DNA of 58,163 bases from an archaeon (lineage in GTDB: Archaea > Thermoproteota > Nitrososphaeria > Nitrososphaerales > Gagatemarchaeaceae): assembly GCA_021791695.1 (NCBI GenBank), contig JAJYWC010000010.1, positions 1 to 58,163 of the forward strand, read 5' to 3'. A program made the translations under genes and the position numbers. Positions 35,501 to 42,401 of the stretch are shown in pieces (position 1 is the first letter of the stretch; each line of letters begins with the position of its first letter). Under the pieces are notes generated by a model, which was given only the letters and a program-made list of their open reading frames with translations, did no database searches and had not been told where the DNA came from.

Positions 35501-35908
35501 CAGGCGGTCGCCCAATGCGAGATTCTCCGCCTCGACGTATCTCAGCTCGCCCTCCTTCGACATCGACAGGAACTTGTGCTCAGGAGTACACTTTACTGAA
35601 TAGCCGGCCTTCGTCGAGACGTTGACGAGCCTGTCCGTCTTGAGCTTCCAAACGTGCGAGACCTTTCGTGGAGCAACGTTTCCCTCTTTGTCTACCGAAA
35701 TCACGCGCAGGTCTCGCGCCTCGTAGACCTCGCCATCCGGCCGATGCGACGCTGCACCGGTCTTGTAGGTCTCGAAGACCTGCCTCGCTTCAAGAATCCT
35801 TCCACCCGCCAGCTGGATTAGCGTGTCTTCACTGACACATTTGCCCGCGTCGGTGTGCCCTAGTACGACGACTACCGGTTGACGCAGGGGCTGCGCGGGT
35901 TGGGACAC
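32546..35908 (-). CDS. infB: Translation initiation factor aIF5B, intein-containing precursor
   Basis: A 1120-residue precursor expected to splice to 597 residues, the normal size for archaeal aIF5B. The N-extein (1-23) starts at GTG 35908 and ends GHTDAGK. The intein is residues 24-546. The C-extein begins TSFLDKLRGTSVQGREAGGI and has FPMETL, IIDTPGHEVFSNLRMRGG (G3), VALNKVDMIKGW (NKxD), then domains II-IV. The P-loop reads GHTDAGKT instead of the common GHVDHGKT. aIF5B promotes subunit joining. It is the first gene of the rps6e/aIF2-gamma block and has its own TATA box. Confidence 0.95.
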   Translation of the reverse strand: MSQPAQPLRQPVVVVLGHTDAGKCVSEDTLIQLAGGRILEARQVFETYKTGAASHRPDGEVYEARDLRVISVDKEGNVAPRKVSHVWKLKTDRLVNVSTKAGYSVKCTPEHKFLSMSKEGELRYVEAENLALGDRLVLPSKTCTAEGDLLNLKSEILLRLSDDFLVRVSSSLNKRIADFSRGGRERVGAEIGDKELMFHVRQGYYRAGAFRKLAASLGIPLALAYDSVEGIRFSSPKRRASQGSPWIRLPRDGRGFESLSYVVGLLYGDGVAGSGDLANSSDSIMDAFLDSLMSAFGVGASRAWRRSFCIVSHRGGKTLARFLTEAFEYPESDKTRNLRIPELVSIMPDLQVAAFLRGFFDAEGFVQEGKYVGAGCESRMLMKQLPMLLQRFGCLSYSGKKTRSREIFISGKDNISAFLKHVGFKDKEKMLCARRTLSSSETNRVFDTTPIPGDFLRSVMDSNRAIWDDQFQLTSSEAHQKLSRYVLRRLPSVVPTYENQSAQRLIEDFATVQVTSVEEIQGGCFVYDFTVDDCHNFLANGLIIHNTSFLDKLRGTSVQGREAGGITQEIGASFFPMETLTSISGQIMNKTGAQLKIPGLLIIDTPGHEVFSNLRMRGGSAADIAIVLVDVLKGLENQTLESIEILKQRKVPFLVALNKVDMIKGWRKESKGYLASVIKEQPPQWSDELEERLYNVVGGLSRLGFDSDAFYRVKDFRKQVSIVPISARYGVGMPELLAVLIGLAQQFLSEKLVAVDEKGRARGIILELQEETGIGQTANIILTEGRLAVGDKIVLVRRDGAIASKVKALFMPKPLDEMRDPRDKFTPVQEVYSAAGVKLVSTELDGVIPGTSVIAFHDEKEFQTIKSEAEKDLGTLVSKVDIDGVIVKAGNIGGLEALIRMLDQREIPVRMADIGDITKRDMIEAEAVAEHDPYLGAIIGFDVKVVPEAKEAAAKAQIITSDVIYDAIEGYVQWAATKREHDERSVLSTIVPPAKLKALPGMFFRRNDPAVFGVEVVAGRLKPKVRLMDSSGVELGTVEQIQENAKPVQEATKGMQVAISVRGPTLGRQIRENDSLYSFPTSHDVKLLKGELAGTLKEDDQEALNEIISIRSVKDMMYGF
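34271..35839 (-). mobile_element. Intein with LAGLIDADG endonuclease in aIF5B, P-loop insertion
   Basis: A 523-residue intein between Lys23 and Thr547. It opens CVSEDTLIQLAGGRILEA (block A with catalytic Cys). VKCTPEHKFLS near 105 is block B. SYVVGLLYGDGVAG (about 260-273) and AAFLRGFFDAEGFVQ (about 353-367) are the two LAGLIDADG helices. CFVYDFTVDDCHNFLANG and IIHN before Thr are the C-terminal blocks F and G. All splicing residues are present. It occupies the same P-loop position as the intein in aIF2-gamma, although the two inteins differ greatly in length and in the sequence I can compare by eye. Confidence 0.94.
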
Positions 35909-35945
35909 ACGAAGACACCAAGGAACTGCTGCCGGAGCCCGACCG

Positions 35946-35955
35946 CCTAATAAGC
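35946..35955 (-). promoter_or_regulatory. TATA box of aIF5B
   Basis: GCTTATTAGG on the minus strand; predicted leader about 16 bases before GTG 35908. Confidence 0.55.
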
Positions 35956-35987
35956 TATCCTTCGGTCGGAGGCAGCTCCCGCCGGGC

Positions 35988-37742
35988 TCATCGGGGGATC
36001 ACGGGCAGGATGACGCGCGAAGGACGGCTCGCGTCGTGGTAGACGTGCTGCTCGGCCACGACCGGCCTCGACTCCATCGCAGGCTGCTTCGCGGTGTTCA
36101 TGTTCCTCTCGAAGTGGGGGAAGTTGCTGCTAGAGACCTCGAGCCTGACCTGGTGCCCCTTCAGGAAGAGGTTGCTCGTCGACCAGAGGTCGATGGTGTA
36201 CTCGTAGACCCTGCCCGGCTTGATGAGCTTCGGCCTCCTGGTGCTCTCCCTGTAGCGCGCACGGATGATGCCCTGAGCGAGGAGCTGCGCGTAGCCGCAC
36301 TCCCACACGTCGACCAGCTTGGCGGTGAAGTCCGTGTCGGCGGCAGAGGTCGCGGCGAAGAGCTTCAGCACGACGCGGCCGGTCACCTCGACAGGCTTCT
36401 TCAGCGGGGGCGTGCTGTACACCAGCACATCCTTCCTCTTCTCGACGCAGGTCTGGTCGTACGGCCCGGCAGGATTGAAAGTTGCGTCGCAGCAGAGCGC
36501 CCCTCCGGCGGTTGGAACTGGGTCGAGGGGGTCGTAGAGGAAGCGGTCCGGCCGCTCGTCCTTGGGGGCGACGGTCCCGAGCGAGCCGTCTCCATCGAGC
36601 GTGTTCGCGGAGCCGCCGCTGTGGATGTAGTAGTCTGTGTACTTCGTCCTCGCGAGCGGCCAGTCGTCCTCGTCCCTCCAGACGTTCTCCCCCATCACGA
36701 ATATCCTGACCGGAGGGGTCTTCGCCTGCGGACCTCCCTTCAGCCACGAGTCGTACCAGTCGAGGACCATACCCTCGACGTCGGTCGTCGCGTACGCGGC
36801 TTCGTGTCCGAAGTCTACGTCTCCGATCAGTTTGCCGAGGTCGGAGGCTCGCCCCAGGTGCATCCAGGGCCCTATCACGAGCTTCTGCTGCCTGCTCTCC
36901 TTTGTCTTGCCGTGCTTGCGCATCCTGAGGAAGTTGCTTATCGTCCCCTCGAGGAATATGTCGTACCAGCCGCCGAGGTTGAACGCCGGCGCGCTTATCC
37001 TGCTGTGGAAGTTCTCGAGGTTGATCTCTTCCCAGTAGGCGTCCTGCTCGGGGTGGGAGACCCAGTCGTAGAAGAACTCGGCGTTGCCCCTGAAGTAGGG
37101 GACCTTGGCGACCGGGATGTGGTCGAAGACCTTCTCGGCCATTGCGTCCCTGACGTCCAGCATCCTCTCGGCCTCCTCCTTCTTCCCCCTCCGGAAGAGC
37201 TCGGTCGCGCAGAACGAGTTGACGCACCACGACTCGACGAAGGAGAGCTGCAGCGCCCCTCCCCTGTAGAACCACTCTTCGTAGTAGTTGGCGGCCGTCA
37301 GCGCGGGGAAGATGCACTTCAGGTGGGGCGCCCCGGAGGCGGCCGCGAGCCACTGCGTGGCTCCGACGTACGAACCCCCGTACATGCCGACCTTACCGTT
37401 CGACCATGGCTGCGTCCCGCACCACTCGACCGTGTCGTAACCGTCGTCTATCTCCTGACGGAACGGGTCGAACCTGCCCTCGGAGTTCCACCTCCCCCTG
37501 ACGTCCTGGATCACGACCGCGTAGCCCCTGCTCACGGCCCTTATGGGCCGCATCGAGAGGTTCGCGAACCCGCCGATCCCCTTGTCGTAAGGGGTCCTCT
37601 GAAGGATGACCGGATGCCTGCCCGCCCCTCTCGGCCTGTAGACGTCCGCCCTCGTGATCAGGCCGTCGCGCATCTTTATTGGAACGTTGAGGTCTATCGT
37701 CGCTTCGACTTCATCTTGGCTCCCCGGCCAGGATTCCGACAT
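35988..37742 (-). CDS. CocE/NonD-family hydrolase (X-Pro dipeptidyl-peptidase-like)
   Basis: A 584-residue alpha/beta hydrolase. GLITRADVYRPRGAGRHPVI and RTPYDKG are the typical N-terminal blocks, and WSNGKVGMYGGSYVGATQWL holds the nucleophile elbow with Ser in GGSYVG. VLDWYDSWLKGGP follows the helical cap. The C-terminal jelly-roll domain has KLVDVWECGYAQLLAQGIIR and HQVRLEVSSSNFPHFERNMN. The family cleaves esters or peptides with an N-terminal X-Pro. No signal peptide is seen, so it should be cytoplasmic. It sits between aIF5B and ndk, where most archaea have no such gene. Its own TATA-like sequence is near 37767-37775. Confidence 0.88.
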   Translation of the reverse strand: MSESWPGSQDEVEATIDLNVPIKMRDGLITRADVYRPRGAGRHPVILQRTPYDKGIGGFANLSMRPIRAVSRGYAVVIQDVRGRWNSEGRFDPFRQEIDDGYDTVEWCGTQPWSNGKVGMYGGSYVGATQWLAAASGAPHLKCIFPALTAANYYEEWFYRGGALQLSFVESWCVNSFCATELFRRGKKEEAERMLDVRDAMAEKVFDHIPVAKVPYFRGNAEFFYDWVSHPEQDAYWEEINLENFHSRISAPAFNLGGWYDIFLEGTISNFLRMRKHGKTKESRQQKLVIGPWMHLGRASDLGKLIGDVDFGHEAAYATTDVEGMVLDWYDSWLKGGPQAKTPPVRIFVMGENVWRDEDDWPLARTKYTDYYIHSGGSANTLDGDGSLGTVAPKDERPDRFLYDPLDPVPTAGGALCCDATFNPAGPYDQTCVEKRKDVLVYSTPPLKKPVEVTGRVVLKLFAATSAADTDFTAKLVDVWECGYAQLLAQGIIRARYRESTRRPKLIKPGRVYEYTIDLWSTSNLFLKGHQVRLEVSSSNFPHFERNMNTAKQPAMESRPVVAEQHVYHDASRPSRVILPVIPR

Positions 37743-37797
37743 GCGCCCGCACAGGCGTCGGACGATTCATAAGCGTTGAATCCCTGAAAGAGAGAGG

Positions 37798-38211
37798 TCA
37801 GGAGAAGTATGTTTTGCTCTCCCAGTCGAAGGAGTCCTTCGAGTCGGAGGCATGAATGGCGTTGTCCAGCAGTCCCGTCGCAAAGTCGCCCCTTATCGTG
37901 CCAGGAGCAGCCGTCCAGGATCGCGTCGAACCTATCATCAGGCGCACCACGGCTATCGCGTCCGTACCCTCGAGGATGACGCCGACGCTGGGTCCGCTGC
38001 TTATGAACGAGACGAGGTCACCGAAGAACGGCTTGTCCTTGTGGACGGAGTAGAACTGCTCCGCCCTCGCTCGGCTGACGGTCTGCATGCGGATCTCGAC
38101 CGGCTTCAGACCCCGCTTCTCGAAGCGGGAGATTATGTCGCCTACGTGCCCCTTGGCCGTGGCGTCGGGCTTCACGACTATCAGGGTCCTCTCTACCGCC
38201 GGGAGGGACAT
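37798..38211 (-). CDS. ndk: Nucleoside diphosphate kinase
   Basis: A 137-residue protein from ATG 38211, which shares its A with the rpl24e stop (TAATG). ERTLIVVKPDATAKGHVGDI and FEKRGLKPVEIRMQTVSRAR open the fold, FFGDLVSFISSGPSVGVILE is the substrate-binding region, and DFATGLLDNAIHASDSKDSF contains the catalytic His in the NxxHxSDS signature. It exchanges phosphate between nucleoside tri- and diphosphates. The rpl24e-ndk pairing is standard for archaea and fixes this start against the longer frame to 38280. Confidence 0.96.
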   Translation of the reverse strand: MSLPAVERTLIVVKPDATAKGHVGDIISRFEKRGLKPVEIRMQTVSRARAEQFYSVHKDKPFFGDLVSFISSGPSVGVILEGTDAIAVVRLMIGSTRSWTAAPGTIRGDFATGLLDNAIHASDSKDSFDWESKTYFS

Positions 38212-38387
38212 TACTTGCTGCTCCTCGCCCACTTGTACTTTCTCGGGTCGCGCCCGAGCTTGACGTCGTTGTACTTGCACTTGCTGGAGCAGTAGCTCTT
38301 CGAAGAGCCGTCGTTCAGGACCAGCATGACGCCGGTGCCTAGGTGGACTTCTTTACCGCAGAAAGCGCACTTCTTTGGAGTATACAA
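38211..38387 (-). CDS. rpl24e: 50S ribosomal protein L24e
   Basis: A 58-residue protein found by reading the minus strand upstream of ndk. It starts at TTG 38387, because an in-frame TAA lies a few codons further up and no other start exists. CAFCGKEVHLGTGVMLVLND and SYCSSKCKYNDVKLGRDPRK carry the CxxC and CxxxC that bind zinc, followed by YKWARSSK. This is the full L24e domain. Its stop overlaps the ndk start as TAATG. Usually rps28e and rpl7ae stand immediately upstream. Here they are 3.7 kb away. Confidence 0.93.
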   Translation of the reverse strand: MYTPKKCAFCGKEVHLGTGVMLVLNDGSSKSYCSSKCKYNDVKLGRDPRKYKWARSSK

Positions 38388-38435
38388 TTCGAATCGACTT
38401 CCTTGTTAGTGGTCCGTCCGAGGCCTCCACTCTCT

Positions 38436-38445
38436 GCATATAAAC
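38436..38445 (-). promoter_or_regulatory. TATA box of rpl24e-ndk
   Basis: GTTTATATGC on the minus strand, about 53 bases before TTG 38387; predicted leader about 27 bases. It shows the pair now has its own promoter after separation from rps28e. Confidence 0.6.
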
Positions 38446-38449
38446 GAGA

Positions 38450-39040
38450 CGATGAAATCAGGTGAGTGCTTCGAGTACTCACGAGAAGGACAGCCCTGCC
38501 AAGCCACAGGCCCGCGTGCTTGGAGCTGACCAGTTCCTGTGCCACAGCGGGGTTTATGCGCCGGCGTATGACTCCGTCTTTCACAGACTCTGGGAGGCTG
38601 AGCAGAGAAGACGCGTCTGATGACATAGGACTGGCTCTTTCCAATCCGGCGGGCGAGTTCCGAGATGCCGCCGTACCCGAACTCTTCGACATACCGTCTG
38701 AAGGCGACCGCTTCTTCGAGCGCGTTGAGGTTTTGCCTCTGCATGTTCTCTACCAGCGAAGTCTCGTATGCCTGCTTGTCATCCATCGAGACGATGTGGC
38801 AGGGGACTCGCCTCATGTTGAGCAACCTGCAGGCTTCGAGTCTCCGGTGTCCGGCGACGACCTCGAACCAGCCCTCGACCGGTCTGACGACGAGGGGCTC
38901 CATCAGCCCGTTTTCACCGATGGAAGAGACCAGTCCTGGACGCTCTCAAGTGCCATCCGGGGGTTGTGCGTGGAGGGCCTTATCCTGCCGATGGGGACCG
39001 TCTCGAAGACTCCGAGTTCGGAGCTCCCGGCGAGGGTCAT
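38450..39040 (-). pseudogene. ParB-like protein broken by two frameshifts
   Basis: ATG 39040 overlaps the stop of the upstream membrane gene (ATGA). The frames read ETVPIGRIRPSTHNPRMALE, then after a shift near 38930-38938 SSIGENGLMEPLVVRPVEG, VVAGHRRLEACRLLNMRR and ENMQRQNLNALEEAVAFRRY with helix-turn-helix SELARRIGKSQSYVIRRV, then after a second shift near 38601-38615 LLSLPESVKDGVIRRRINP. That is a continuous ParB/Spo0J N-terminal plus HTH protein (GHRR box, ENxQRxxL motif). Each shift is one or two bases, so either the gene is dead or the assembly has indels. The C-terminus fades out before the rpl24e promoter. Confidence 0.75.
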
Positions 39041-39360
39041 ACTTCGGCAGGACCTCCACGGTGCGCCTCCTCCCTGGGACCGGCTGGCGCCGATGGTCTG
39101 CTGTCCTCCGGTGCGCGTGGAGCGGGTCCCGGGGTATCCATGCTGCCGGATGCGGCGTCAAGCGGTCCTGTCCGCGGGACCAGGGCGTAGCCGAGGAGCA
39201 AAAGGCCGGAGAGAAGTCCAACCCCCAGCAGCGAGACGAACGGCCACCCTCCCGACAGGTCTCCACTGGCTATCGCGGGGAGGGAGAGAACAATCGCTGC
39301 CGCGCACACTGTCAGGACCGATGCTCCCAGCAGCCCGGATAGCATCCGCAGCGGCTTCAA
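39037..39360 (-). CDS. Small membrane protein, two helices
   Basis: A 107-residue protein: MKPLRMLSGLLGASVLTVCA starts the first helix, a second helix is LLGVGLLSGLLLLGYALV, and the C-terminal 40 residues are Pro-rich and hydrophilic (SMDTPGPAPRAPEDSRP). It overlaps the next upstream gene and the ParB-like gene by four bases each, so it is part of a tightly coupled set. No family recognised. Confidence 0.6.
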   Translation of the reverse strand: MKPLRMLSGLLGASVLTVCAAAIVLSLPAIASGDLSGGWPFVSLLGVGLLSGLLLLGYALVPRTGPLDAASGSMDTPGPAPRAPEDSRPSAPAGPREEAHRGGPAEV

Positions 39361-39572
39361 GTCAGGACTCCCCTCACGAGCTGGGAGAGGACAGGGTCGA
39401 GCCCCGAGCCGGTGATCAAGACTGCGACACTTGCGGCGATAGCCGAGGCCATGAACAGGTCTTCGAGGCAGAGGCGCTTCCTTTCAATGTAGAGGAAGAG
39501 CATCGAGGGTAGGGCCGCCATCGCCAAGTCGACGATGAGCACGATGTAGGAAACGAACTGAAGTCCTGTCAC
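39357..39572 (-). CDS. Small membrane protein, two helices
   Basis: A 71-residue protein from GTG 39572. The frame is open to 39659, but a TATA-like GGATTTACTT at 39611-39620 would start transcription near 39590. VTGLQFVSYIVLIVDLAMAA is the first helix and FMASAIAASVAVLITGSG the second, with LYIERKRLCLEDL between. It overlaps the 107-residue gene by four bases. The plan of a short two-helix protein beside a winged-helix regulator resembles DUF7521-like sets in other archaea, which is a loose comparison. Confidence 0.55.
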   Translation of the reverse strand: MTGLQFVSYIVLIVDLAMAALPSMLFLYIERKRLCLEDLFMASAIAASVAVLITGSGLDPVLSQLVRGVLT

Positions 39573-39677
39573 GATTCTCGCACCGCACCGACGGTGACGA
39601 ACTCTCGTGAAAGTAAATCCCTTGTGGTCTGAACCTCTAATCGTGAAGGGACGGGCCACTGGATGTCCTTGAGGACT

Positions 39678-39968
39678 TCAGTTCTTCAACACGGCGGCCG
39701 CGAAGAACAGCAGAGTGACCAAGTCGAAGAGAGCCCTTACCAGACTTACCGCATCGGACGGGACTGAAGAAGCGGCGAGGAGCTGCTCCACGACCAGGAC
39801 GCGCAGCAAGAAGCTGGCGAACGCGGCTGCGACGAAGGCCATCCTTCTCGTCCCCGTCCTCCTGTAGGCCAGCGCGGCTATGACGATCATCGCGGCCGCC
39901 ATCACTGCGACCAACAGCCTCAGCGCGTCGGCTGCAAACTCCAGCGAGGCAGAAGGAGGGACTGCCAT
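39678..39968 (-). CDS. Small membrane protein, three helices
   Basis: A 96-residue protein. LRLLVAVMAAAMIVIAALAY is helix 1, AFVAAAFASFLLRVLVVEQL helix 2 and LVRALFDLVTLLFFAAAVL helix 3, with the short basic loop RRTGTRR between the first two. It lies 15 bases downstream of the double winged-helix regulator and is likely cotranscribed with it. Function unknown. It may be a membrane partner of the regulator. Confidence 0.65.
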   Translation of the reverse strand: MAVPPSASLEFAADALRLLVAVMAAAMIVIAALAYRRTGTRRMAFVAAAFASFLLRVLVVEQLLAASSVPSDAVSLVRALFDLVTLLFFAAAVLKN

Positions 39969-39983
39969 TCTGCTTTCAGTAGA

Positions 39984-40553
39984 CTACTCCGGTGCGTCTT
40001 TGCGGTCCTCAGCTGCCAGCATAAGGGAGATGTCGTGCATCCTGCTCGCCCACCTCTCCCACGTTCCTGGCTGATAGTGCCTGATGAAGCTGAGTATCTC
40101 CCGAGGGTTTGCTATCACCTGGTAGACCACCGTCCGCCCGTCCCTCTTTCGAGAGATCACGCCCAGCCGGGCAAGCCTGTCGATGTGCCACCAGATTGTC
40201 GGCGCCGAATGTCTCAACCTGCTAGCCAGCTCCTTCTGTGTTATCCCGGGCGTCTCTAGGATGCAGAGGAGGATGTCGCGTGGCGTTGTCAGGGTCAACA
40301 GACCCATCAGGACCTCCTGCTTCTCTCCGAAAAGGTCAGCCGGGAAAATGAAGGTTCTCAGGCCGTACCTGAGAGACTTCACCATGCCTGCTTCCGAGAG
40401 CCTCCGCATGTGGTACGCCAGGTTGCCCGGAGCCATCTTCAGTTCCCTCTCCATCTGCGTTTTGTGGACCCCGGGATGCCTTTTGACGTACTCATAGATG
40501 CGCGCCCTCGTCTCCTGAGTTACCAGTTCAGCGACCTGACTATCGCTCACCAT
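39984..40553 (-). CDS. Tandem winged-helix transcription regulator
   Basis: A 189-residue protein with two winged helices. The first is ETRARIYEYVKRHPGVHKTQ with MAPGNLAYHMRRLSEAGMV. The second is PGITQKELASRLRHSAPTIW with WHIDRLARLGVISRKRDGRT and VVYQV as the wing. This ArsR/MarR-like pair is common in archaeal regulators of membrane-stress or surface genes. No membrane helix is present. A TATA sequence (GCATTTATCA) near 40593-40602 precedes the GTG/ATG start. It heads the set of three membrane proteins and the ParB-like gene. Confidence 0.85.
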   Translation of the reverse strand: MVSDSQVAELVTQETRARIYEYVKRHPGVHKTQMERELKMAPGNLAYHMRRLSEAGMVKSLRYGLRTFIFPADLFGEKQEVLMGLLTLTTPRDILLCILETPGITQKELASRLRHSAPTIWWHIDRLARLGVISRKRDGRTVVYQVIANPREILSFIRHYQPGTWERWASRMHDISLMLAAEDRKDAPE

Positions 40554-40867
40554 GTGGGCACGCCGTCCGGAGAAAACGAGCGCATCATCCCTGATAAATG
40601 CCTGTGGGTCCGAGTATCTAAACCCGGCGGGGGGTCTGACGCCAACAGGGCGCAGGCCCGGACCTTACCCGTTAACTCTGCGCTAGACGCCGTTGAGCGC
40701 GCCGTCCCTCTGGCGCATGCGGGTCCGCGTCCCATTCCCGGGCGCTCGTGTAAGCCTTGGCCTCCCGCGCAGATGGGGCGAAGGGTAAGGGGGGTCGCGG
40801 CGGAGGGACACAGACTCGCACCCACGACAGGCTCATCGGGGCTTAAATCGGGTCCGGGACTGAGGCT
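40554..40867. other. Divergent intergenic stretch, about 310 bases
   Basis: It holds the promoters of the winged-helix gene (minus, near 40593) and of the endonuclease gene (plus, CTTAAAT at 40842-40848). No gene or tRNA is recognised. The sequence is GC-rich with many short repeats. Confidence 0.45.
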
Positions 40868-42136
40868 TTGTTGGACCCGGGGCGGCAAGACGAGTGGAAA
40901 GAGCGGCTTATCGCCTACGTTCTCGAACACGGTGACAGCCTTGAGTTCACGAGGCACTTCTGGAAAGGTTGCGAGCCTATTGAGGTTGAGGTAATTCAGT
41001 ACCACAAATTCGCAGCCGCCACCAGACTTGCTGCAGAAGGCCGAGATGATGAAGCCATTGCGCTAGAGCTTGACTCTGGGAAGTCGACAATCTATACCTG
41101 GAGAACTCTCCGACAAATGCCCAAGTTCGGACACTTCCTCAGGATGCTAACGACCCGGGGCTTGCCTGCCGAAGGCAAGGTTTGGTTAGCCACCGAGACA
41201 TCACATGGTCATGGTGTCCCTGTCGGAAAATTTATTCAGGTCCCCATGGTCGTCAATACATGGAATGACATAGAATCAGTGCTAATTCAACTCAGCGACT
41301 TGAACCAACCAAAGCCCACGAGGACACGCGAGTACCTGCTTGGATTCCTTATCGGCATCATCATGGGTGACGCCGCCAAATCCAAGTCAAGGGAAGGGGC
41401 GAGCCATCGACACATAGCCCTGGTTTTAAGCAAGAAATATGCCACCAATCTGCTCATTGGCGAATTCGCATGCGTTAGTGCAAAGAGCATTGGACTTCGG
41501 ATGCATCGGGTCAACGACCTAGCCAAGCCTCCTCACAAGCCATTTGGCTTCTACGAGTGGGTCTCCCAAGCGTCACCTCTAGTCGACTGGATTTACAATA
41601 TCGCGCTGGGACTCAAAGATGGTCAGCTCACAACTTACGACCCTGTCCACGCCGACTGGATGCTGCAATCTCCAAGGGATTTCCGGATTGGGGTCATTAA
41701 CGGTATTGCGGAATCTGATGGTTCAGTCGCAATCGCGAGTCAGGAGGTCGAATTCTGGGTTGACCCACATCGAGACCTGTTGAAGAAAATGCTTGAGCTC
41801 GAGGGACTCCGTGCGTTTAACAACAGGCAAGCACTATCGCTTTCCAAGACTCACGCAATAAAATCGTTCGAAGTGCCCATTTTCAATCCAGAACTTCGAA
41901 CGGTCAGATATCAAAGACATGAAGTAATGGCGAAAGCAAGGACGCTCCGAAGAGACGAAAGACTTCCCGAAGAACTCAAACTAGAAATAATCGCGCTGGC
42001 AACCCAGAACCTCTCCGTCCCCGACATCGTGGAAAGAATCGCAGAGACACGGAAGATTCTAATCTCGTTCGAGGCGGCGCAACGGTGGGCCTCGAAGGCG
42101 TCGAGGGACGGAACGACTAGTGAACGGCCCCAATAG
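40868..42136 (+). CDS. Free-standing LAGLIDADG homing endonuclease
   Basis: A 422-residue protein from TTG 40868 or TTG 40871. A TATA-like CTTAAAT at 40842-40848 predicts a leaderless mRNA. It has two endonuclease motifs, [20 protein letters not shown] (about 155-174) and [20 protein letters not shown] (about 272-291), each with the acidic residue that holds the metal. An N-terminal segment ([20 protein letters not shown]) and a C-terminal one ([20 protein letters not shown]) look like helix-turn-helix units. No intein splicing blocks are present. It is more A/T-rich than its neighbours. It is convergent with rps28e and overlaps it by 20 bases, so it was probably inserted at that gene's end. 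Confidence 0.85.
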   Translation: MLDPGRQDEWKERLIAYVLEHGDSLEFTRHFWKGCEPIEVEVIQYHKFAAATRLAAEGRDDEAIALELDSGKSTIYTWRTLRQMPKFGHFLRMLTTRGLPAEGKVWLATETSHGHGVPVGKFIQVPMVVNTWNDIESVLIQLSDLNQPKPTRTREYLLGFLIGIIMGDAAKSKSREGASHRHIALVLSKKYATNLLIGEFACVSAKSIGLRMHRVNDLAKPPHKPFGFYEWVSQASPLVDWIYNIALGLKDGQLTTYDPVHADWMLQSPRDFRIGVINGIAESDGSVAIASQEVEFWVDPHRDLLKKMLELEGLRAFNNRQALSLSKTHAIKSFEVPIFNPELRTVRYQRHEVMAKARTLRRDERLPEELKLEIIALATQNLSVPDIVERIAETRKILISFEAAQRWASKASRDGTTSERPQ

Positions 42137-42401
42137 CCGAAAGAAGCCCAAATAGCGCCAATAGTGGCAAAAAGAAGGGTAAAATGGTCTTTATTTTCCT
42201 AGCTTCTCGTTCAGTATCTCTTAGGAGAAGTATGTCGCTCAGCCTGATCGGGCCCTTGACGTTCCTTGTCAGAATCCTGCCCTTCTCCTTGCCCTCCAGG
42301 ATCTTGACCCTGACCTGAGTGATTTCGCCGGCCACTCCGGTGCGACCCACTATCTGCACCACCTCTGCGGGTGTGATCGCTTCGGCGGCCTGCTTGCTCA
42401 T
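42117..42401 (-). CDS. rps28e: 30S ribosomal protein S28e with a hydrophobic C-terminal extension
   Basis: A 94-residue protein. Residues 1-71 are standard S28e: [60 protein letters not shown]. The family normally ends within a few residues of REARKI. Here 23 more residues follow ([20 protein letters not shown] and AVH), almost all hydrophobic and long enough for a membrane helix. The extra codons lie antisense to the 3' end of the endonuclease gene, so the native stop seems to have been replaced at an insertion joint. The start overlaps the rpl7ae stop by four bases. Confidence 0.92.
   Translation of the reverse strand: MSKQAAEAITPAEVVQIVGRTGVAGEITQVRVKILEGKEKGRILTRNVKGPIRLSDILLLRDTEREARKIKTILPFFLPLLALFGLLSAIGAVH

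Noticed and set aside
36036-37772. Long plus-strand frame opposite the CocE hydrolase
   Set aside because: A shadow of the GC-rich hydrolase gene; its translation has low-complexity Arg/Val/Glu composition and no domains.
40560-40867. tRNA or intron host for the LAGLIDADG gene
   Set aside because: I looked for T-arm and acceptor sequences on both strands and found none that pair, so an intron origin is not supported.
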